NCBI RefSeq assembly: GCF_963082655.1
Contig: NC_081553.1
Coordinates: 20,087,237 to 20,151,236, forward strand
Origin: Stomoxys calcitrans
Lineage: Eukaryota; Arthropoda; Insecta; Diptera; Muscidae
Direction of reading: 5' to 3'
Length of the DNA: 64,000 bases
In this document: positions 58,100 through 64,000 of the stretch, one piece after another
Layout of the letters: each line of letters begins with the position of its first letter
Position numbering within the stretch: position 1 is the stretch's first letter
Position numbers and translations under genes: made by a program
Notes under the pieces: generated by a model
The model's database searches: none
What the model saw: the letters and a program-made list of their open reading frames with translations, nothing else
What the model was told of the DNA's origin: nothing

Positions 58100-59539
58100 C
58101 ACACGTTCATTTGAGAGTGGTTGGATGCCGGTGATAATTATTAAGCTACCTATTTATGTATCTACGTTACGTATCAGGTTACGTATTTGTCCAGGCGTAC
58201 TTAACAATGTACGGGTTTGTGTTGAATTTGCATATATGTTTAGTACAAATCGGGTTTATGCTATCTAAACTAAGCAAGGCGATTTCGATAAAATTGTGTT
58301 ATCGGATATTGGAAAAAGAAGTATTAAGCAGAGTTTACATGGCACATCATGATCGTACTCATCGTGTGTACATGTTGATTACAGCTTTTGCTTAAAACGG
58401 TACATGGATTTTTACTTTTCTTTGATTTTATTTAATTGTTCATACTTTTCTTCTCATTTCATAACCTTATTTATTTCAATACCTGTCAATTAATGATTAC
58501 ACATTTATTTGTTATCGATAGACGTCAAAATCAACTGATTTTGATTTTTCAGCCATGACTGATGGTTATGTGTACATGTGACGAATACACATTTGTTTTC
58601 ATCAATACTATTACAATGACCATATATCAGATGTGCCGTGTAAACTCAGCATTAAGTTGATTGAGCCTTATAATACTTCTTGGGAGTTATTAGCCTGTTT
58701 AATCTACATCCAGTGCAAAGTTCAACCGAATAGTAATCCATATCATTCTATGACACGGATTTTGGCACCGGATAGTCCTTAAATTAATCAGTCACACTAA
58801 CTCTTGCCAAACTGCAAATTGCTATTCCATTTAATCATTTGTCGATTTGTTACTTGAGTAGTTTAGATAGCGTTCTTACGATATGAATGTAAGAGGAGAA
58901 GATCATCATTTCATGATTCATAATGATGATTTCACAAGATCATAAAAACAAATTTGACATTGAAAACAAAAAGACAATTAATGTTATGGTTTTTCTTTCT
59001 AATTTACATACTAAATTAAGCTTAAAGCCTTTTTGAAAGACAAAAAAACAAATCTTTTTTCTAATATGCTCACTTTAACAATGCTGAATAATAGAGTAAA
59101 GAAAAATTTAATTTTTTATATTAAATTCACAGAGTAAAAGTGAAAGTCAACATGGTCTTTTTGGCATGGTCTAGTATTAATCTCTTTTTCTCGATGTAAT
59201 ACATGCTAATATGTATTCAAATGTAATGTTGAGCCATGTTGAAAAAGTGATAAATCGCTGAAAATATGCTAGGTACTTTTCTCACAAATATTATGTTATG
59301 ATATTTTTTACACTAACTAATTTTAAGTACTGTAAGTGATATTTCAAATAAATTACACAAAAACTAAAAGATAAATGAAAAAAACTCAAAAAACATTTAA
59401 AATATAAAGTGTTGTGATCTTTTTTGGACAGTCATAAGAAGTTATAGGTATAGTTCGCCTGGTAAATTATGGCTTCTAGTGGGTCAAAACTCAAAATGAG
59501 AATATGATTTATATGCCAATCAAAATCCCCAACGACCTT
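58100..59539. other. 3' UTR and intergenic sequence
   Basis: No gene. The true polyadenylation site of the bestrophin transcript is not identified. Short frames at 58074-58395 lack motifs. Confidence 0.45.
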
Positions 59540-59765
59540 AAGGCTCTATTACACGGCATGTAATTGTCTTATGACATGTGAAATTTAGCACATGTTGAGT
59601 TGTACATACCATGTGATACAAACGAATAGCATAGCATATGAAAATCAAAATAGCACATGTATTTTTTTTTTTCGTTTAGAGCGTGCTCTATTTCTTCTGA
59701 CAAAAATATTAAGAAATCAGCTGTTTTTGTTGTCAGTCGAATAAAAGTAACCCATAATTAAATTG
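59540..59765. mobile_element. MITE family M1, left-end fragment
   Basis: AAGGCTCTATTACACGGCAT and onward through TAGAGCGTGCTCTATTTCTT, as in the 8463 copy, then diverges. The right end is missing. Confidence 0.6.
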
Positions 59766-59919
59766 TTGTCACAAATTTATAATTTATCCAGCTTTCTAAC
59801 AACTTTATTCTTTTTAAGCATAAAAAATCACATTTTTTCAAATTTTTAGGCAGCAAATATTTGCAGCTGTTTAATAAAAATTTATTTGCTAATCTTTGAC
59901 TATTAAAGAGAAAAGTCTG

Positions 59920-60190
59920 TGCTTACTCTCCTGCAAATTTTTATTGGAAAAGCACGCGAATAAAGATACTGTTGTCTAACATTGAATAATATATTATTTT
60001 CTTAAAAAAAATTTTTATAATTGAAATAGAGATTGACCACAAACTCCGCATCAACCAATGTTATAGTGCTATTACACTACATGTGATTTACATATGTGCT
60101 GTCACTTTTTGTATCCACATGACTTTCAATGGCTGAATTATCTAAAGGTTGACTCACCCGAACAGCTGTTAACAGGCTTCCAAAGACCAA
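59920..60190. repeat. Duplicated segment, left copy (pair at 60640-60905)
   Basis: CTTACTCTCCTGCAA, TTGTCTAACATTGAATAATA, GACTCCGCATCAACCAATGT-like and ACAGCTGTTAACAG are shared in order with 60640-60905. It includes an M1-type end (GTGCTATTACACTACATGTG) near 60066. Confidence 0.7.
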
Positions 60191-60424
60191 ATTTCCGCAT
60201 CTTTAATCGTAAAAATTAGCAGGAGAATAAGAGCCATTTCCTCTCTTTAAAAATTTGCAAGAAAAAGTACATGAACGACTTCCAGTGAAAATTTGCAGAA
60301 AACAGATGATTTTTGTTTTGGTTTGTTCTTCATTTGCTTGCTAGGAAAACAATTTTTTTAAAATAAAAAATGTTGGCGATACTTGTAAGGTATTTTCCTT
60401 AGATAAACGTAAATTTATTGACCC

Positions 60425-60645
60425 GAGAGTCATAAGGCTAGAGAGGGAGTCATTCGTCGTACTTCTGATCTCAGTGCCGATGAACAGCCATCGCAATTTA
60501 CCGTGCACGAAGCTACGAATACCATCCGTGGCGCCAAGTCGCACAAGGCGCTGGTCCCAGACGGAATCTTTACACTGATCCTGAAGAGTCTGGATTTGCC
60601 TCGAGTCGAGTACTTTACAACTGTCCTCAGCCTGTCTAAAGTCTT
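60425..60645 (+). pseudogene. LINE L-A RT fragment
   Basis: Plus strand: HEATNTIRGAKSHKALVPDG and FTLILKSLDLPRVEYFTTVL (the SSKALGPDGISTLMLK..DLPGVEYLTTVL region). Stops on both sides. It lies between the two copies of the 59920/60640 duplication. Confidence 0.7.
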
Positions 60646-60905
60646 TGCTTACTCTCCTGCAACTTTTTACTGGAAAAGTAATCGAACAGACCTACTATTG
60701 TCTAACATTGAATAATATGTAAATTTCTGAATATAACTTCATAAAATTCCAATAGAGATTGACCATAGACTCCGCATCAACCAATGTTATAGTGCTACTA
60801 CACCATATGTTATTTACATATGTGCTGTCACTTTCTGTATCCACATGGCTTTCCATCTCTGAACTATCTAAAGGTTGTCCCACGCCAACAGCTGTTAACA
60901 GTCGT
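60640..60905. repeat. Duplicated segment, right copy
   Basis: See 59920-60190. It begins where the LINE fragment ends (CTTTGCTTACTCTCCTGCAA). Confidence 0.7.
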
Positions 60906-61430
60906 TCAGGGGCCCAATTCCCTCATCTGTAATCGACTTATTATGATTGACTTCATGGTAAAATTAAGAGGTTGTATCATTAGCACAACAACAAATATCT
61001 ACCCCTAACGAAACTACCTTGAGTGGCAAGTGCTATATGTATATTGAAATGTCAAAGTGGTTTTAGAAATAAACTTTGTTTTACAACTTATCTTCTATAT
61101 ATGTGTTTTATATTTGTATTTTCATCATTATAACACTGTCTTGTTGCTTATGTGTGGAATAACGAATCGAATAGAACATCTTTTCAAGATTTTAGAAAAA
61201 TATGACAGTTGTGATATCAAGCCTTTACTGCAAAATCAAAACAAAAATAAAAAAATTGTGCTCAGCTGTTCGCATGACCTCACTTTAAAGTGCATCCTGG
61301 TTGCAACCAAAAATTTCGCTATAGTTGCATACTCAGCTTAAGTTGTACCAATGAGTTAACCTTATAATAATTGAGTCATGTCATAGTCCATGGCTCAATT
61401 ATTTAACTTGCCGGTCAAGGCGGAATTAAA

Positions 61431-61842
61431 AAAGGTGGTCTCATTTGTACAACAACCACAAATCATATGGAGCAATCCGCCATGTTGTCATTAAGCTGAT
61501 CGACGTTTTGCCAACCCAAACAAGGAAATTTGTGCGCGTGTATGTATACATGTGCCTTCATGAACAGAGAGTATAAGAGAAAGAAAATGGAAACAAAAAT
61601 CTGTCATCTTAATACCGTCAAACCTGGCCGGCTGTTAACAACTGTTCAAGGCAGTTCCGTTTACCTTTTAATTGTACCATGGTTGTTATCTTCTTTCTCG
61701 CATATTCTCTGCTCATGTACACTCACGCATACACACGCAAGCAAATTTCTTTGTATGTGTTGCAAAACGTTGATCAGCTTGATGACAAGATGGCGAATTC
61801 TACCATATGATCTGTGTTTGTTATACAAATGAGACCACCTTT
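61431..61842. mobile_element. Foldback MITE, long copy
   Basis: AAAGGTGGTCTCATTTGTAC at the left and ACAAATGAGACCACCTTT at the right. Inner halves are also complementary (GCGTGTATGTATACATGTGC against the CATGTACACTCACGC side, and AAGCTGATCGACGTTTTGCC against the AAAACGTTGATCAGCTT side), so most of the element folds on itself. 412 bp, no coding frame. Confidence 0.75.
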
Positions 61843-62062
61843 GTTTCGCCATGCTTGCCAGTAAACATTTCCTACACCCTATACATGCTGCCATACAAAG
61901 TATCAAAGTACATCATTGTTTAGAGAGCACCCATGTAAGGTGGGGAAAACCATTCAAAGTGAGATGCTAGCAATATCATTCCTCCCACCAAACAAGCAAA
62001 ACAAAACCAATATTGAAAAAAAAAACACATGAACAAAATAAAAAATAGTTTCATAGATTGAA

Positions 62063-63421
62063 ATGGCTGATGACGAGGGATATTGGAATCGATCTGGCCG
62101 TGCATTCAACTTCGATGACGATAACGAAGAGGACATTGATCTTAATGCTCTAGCCGCGTTGGAAATTAATGCGGATGGAGGAATTCTTAATGATGACACC
62201 ATTTCCGAGGCTAGTTTTGATAACAGCTGTGCGGCCGCCAGTTACAACTTGTCGATAAAGTCCTTAATTTCCGATGAAGAACTCAATATGCTGTTGGATG
62301 AGCAGTCCATGAATGACAACATGATTCCCAAAGGCATGAAGCCAGAGGAAGAGCTAAAGTTATTGAGACGCCAGTTACAAAATACTTTGCACACTCCCTC
62401 GCCGGTGACTGTGGCCCGAAAGTTGTTGTGCGGCAAAGTTGTGGGATTTGAGGTATTCAAGTCATTGCAAGATAAGCAACAACTTTTGGATGCTGTGCTG
62501 GACATAGGCGGCGGTGGAGATGCTGTTTTGAGTGTGGTTTTGTTTTTGGAAAAGTCGCTGAATCGCAAAGATTTCGTGGAGCTCTTGAAGAAACGCCCCA
62601 AGGCTTTGCAGCATTACATAGCCTATTTGACACAGAGGCGGGTGGATGAAGCCATTCATTTACTAAATGACCTGGGCAAGTATAATGAAGCTATGCTCTT
62701 GGAATATCAGATGGTATTGCGTATAGATAGCACCGCCGAACGTAAGACCAAACTAATGGCCATGATGACTCATTGTGCCAATAATCGGGTGTGTGGCATA
62801 TACCAGCAAATGTTACATGCCGCAATTAAACTCTTCAATTTAGTGACCACTGAACGCAGCAATTTGAATAATTTGGTAGATATCAATTCCAGTCCCATTG
62901 AAGTTTTGTATGCTTGCTGTGCCAAGAATACCAATTGGAAAGATCCAGATGTTGGCCAAACAATATCACCCTATCGCTTGAGTGCTGAGCAACAAATTTC
63001 AGAGAGTCAATTTGATTGGACAGCTTTGAATGAAAGAGCCCAGGCTCAAGCCTATGCAGACCTCAAGCATATATTTGAGCAAGTGCCCACCTGGCATCCC
63101 ATTAAACAAAAACAATTTCACATAAATATACCCTTAGAAGTGGCGGTGCAGAGATTATACGAGCTGGAAGCTCCGGCATCTATTGTCTATATGTTTCTAT
63201 CGAACATGGGCAATGCTGGTGAAAAACTAGAATTGGCTAAACGTGTTAAATGCACAAAGGCCATCATTGATGCCTTGGCATCGTTAAAAGATGTGCCACA
63301 GTTAATGCAAATACGAGATAACTTGCCAGACCGATCAGAGGAGCAATTCTATTGTGACAATGCCATAAAGAACTGCCAGACTAAGCGATGGACCACCGAT
63401 AGCATTAAGTTGAAGCTGTAA
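62063..63421 (+). CDS. Vps16B: Vps16B / SPE-39 (VIPAS39) family protein
   Basis: 452 codons in one exon. The start MADDEGYWNRSGRAFNFDDD is the first ATG of the frame and gives the acidic N-terminus (residues ~15-35) typical of the family. From about residue 110 the protein reads as a helical Vps16 C-terminal-type domain, including KQQLLDAVLDIGGGGDAVLS, FLEKSLNRKDFVELLKKRPK and DLGKYNEAMLLEYQMVLR. In animals this family binds the Sec1/Munc18-like protein VPS33B and works in endosome-to-lysosome and granule trafficking on cytosolic membranes. Human VIPAS39 is 493 residues, so length is near normal. No signal peptide or membrane segment. It lies 4 kb downstream of the bestrophin gene, same strand, with no sign of co-transcription. 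Family call is from recognised motifs, not a search. Confidence 0.88.
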   Translation: MADDEGYWNRSGRAFNFDDDNEEDIDLNALAALEINADGGILNDDTISEASFDNSCAAASYNLSIKSLISDEELNMLLDEQSMNDNMIPKGMKPEEELKLLRRQLQNTLHTPSPVTVARKLLCGKVVGFEVFKSLQDKQQLLDAVLDIGGGGDAVLSVVLFLEKSLNRKDFVELLKKRPKALQHYIAYLTQRRVDEAIHLLNDLGKYNEAMLLEYQMVLRIDSTAERKTKLMAMMTHCANNRVCGIYQQMLHAAIKLFNLVTTERSNLNNLVDINSSPIEVLYACCAKNTNWKDPDVGQTISPYRLSAEQQISESQFDWTALNERAQAQAYADLKHIFEQVPTWHPIKQKQFHINIPLEVAVQRLYELEAPASIVYMFLSNMGNAGEKLELAKRVKCTKAIIDALASLKDVPQLMQIRDNLPDRSEEQFYCDNAIKNCQTKRWTTDSIKLKL

Positions 63422-63930
63422 AATGAAGAGGGATTGGTTGCTGCACAAAGGCAAAGGCCCTATAGTTGAAATGTAAGCCGTCTATTGTAGAGTGTAATAA
63501 TAATTTTCAAATATCTTCATTAGTCATAGAAGAGTAGTAGAATAGATGTAAAGAGTTTCTATATTTTCCTAAAAAAAGATGTAGATTTCTGGGAACATTT
63601 TGCTCGAAGCATCGAATTTCTATTGTTGACATTCTCGAAATTCTTTATAAATTGCTTTCCTCGAAAAACTACTAACGCACTTTTTAAAGCTTTAGTTATG
63701 TAGAAACTAACATTTGAAAGGTAGTATAAATAAATAGATATTTCCTTAGCATTAGGTTGAACAAAAAAAACCTTAAGACTTGTAAACTATCATTCGAATT
63801 TATACCTATTATGTATGAAATATTTAAATATATTGTATTGTAATGTATCTAATGGATTATGGAAGTAATGCCGTTTAAGATTTTTTTTTTTGCTCAGGGT
63901 ACAGATTTAAAACCGACCTTGGCACCGCGG
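63422..63930 (+). other. 3' UTR of Vps16B
   Basis: AT-rich with no frames. AATAAA at 63729-63734 is a plausible polyadenylation signal about 310 bp after the stop codon. Confidence 0.55.
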
Positions 63931-64000
63931 AGAAGCTTAAAGCTAACGGGCCCGTCCACTGTTTGCGGATAGTGGAAAGCTCCATACGGAGTATCTGCAA
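63931..64000 (-). repeat. Dispersed repeat R1x, partial inverted copy at window end
   Basis: Reverse complement reads TTGCAGATACTCCGTATGGA, matching GTTGCAGCTACTCCGTGTGG of the 41950 copy. Cut by the window edge. Confidence 0.45.

Overview
The window looks like nuclear DNA from a calyptrate (muscoid) fly. The evidence is AT-rich non-coding sequence, split genes with GT-AG introns, a bestrophin that matches the Drosophila Best1 type nearly residue for residue in its membrane core, and a dense load of dipteran transposable elements. I saw no bacterial genes, CRISPR array or operon.

Two host genes are supported, both on the + strand. The first is a bestrophin (Best1-type chloride channel) in six coding exons: 713-783, 37268-37378, 37447-38203, 38267-38590, 43907-44528 and 57714-58099. 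Reading phase is kept across every junction, and the model gives about 756 residues over 57 kb. The second, at 62063-63421, is an intronless 452-codon gene of the Vps16B/SPE-39/VIPAS39 family (endosome-lysosome trafficking). Nothing links the two functionally; they are neighbours in tandem.

Almost everything else is repeat-derived DNA inside the bestrophin introns. Intron 1 (784-37267) holds mariner-type MITEs, Helentron/DINE-like elements with 153-bp internal repeats, a 415-bp-arm inverted repeat, a Transib-like MITE with RSS-heptamer-like ends, tRNA-derived SINEs, dead LINE pieces, and three arrays of a 19-bp AT-rich satellite. One satellite array is split by a complete, apparently recent Ty3/gypsy retrotransposon (15308-22096: 698-bp LTRs, one intact 1577-codon gag-pol frame, 4-bp target duplication). 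Intron 4 (38591-43906) carries another mariner MITE, LINE debris and a full-length SINE. Intron 5 (44529-57713) carries a hAT-like MITE nested in LINE debris, the largest 153-bp repeat array, several MITE families and a 31-bp hairpin-forming minisatellite array (54990-56640). The 58.1-62.0 kb intergenic stretch contains MITE and LINE fragments.

The main points to follow up are the near-perfect 415-bp inverted repeat, the opposite orientation of the satellite arrays around the young retrotransposon, the Transib-like ends, the stop-free 63-nt intron in the bestrophin gene, and the shared 153-bp period of the DINE-like arrays. All family assignments come from reading the sequence; no database search was possible.
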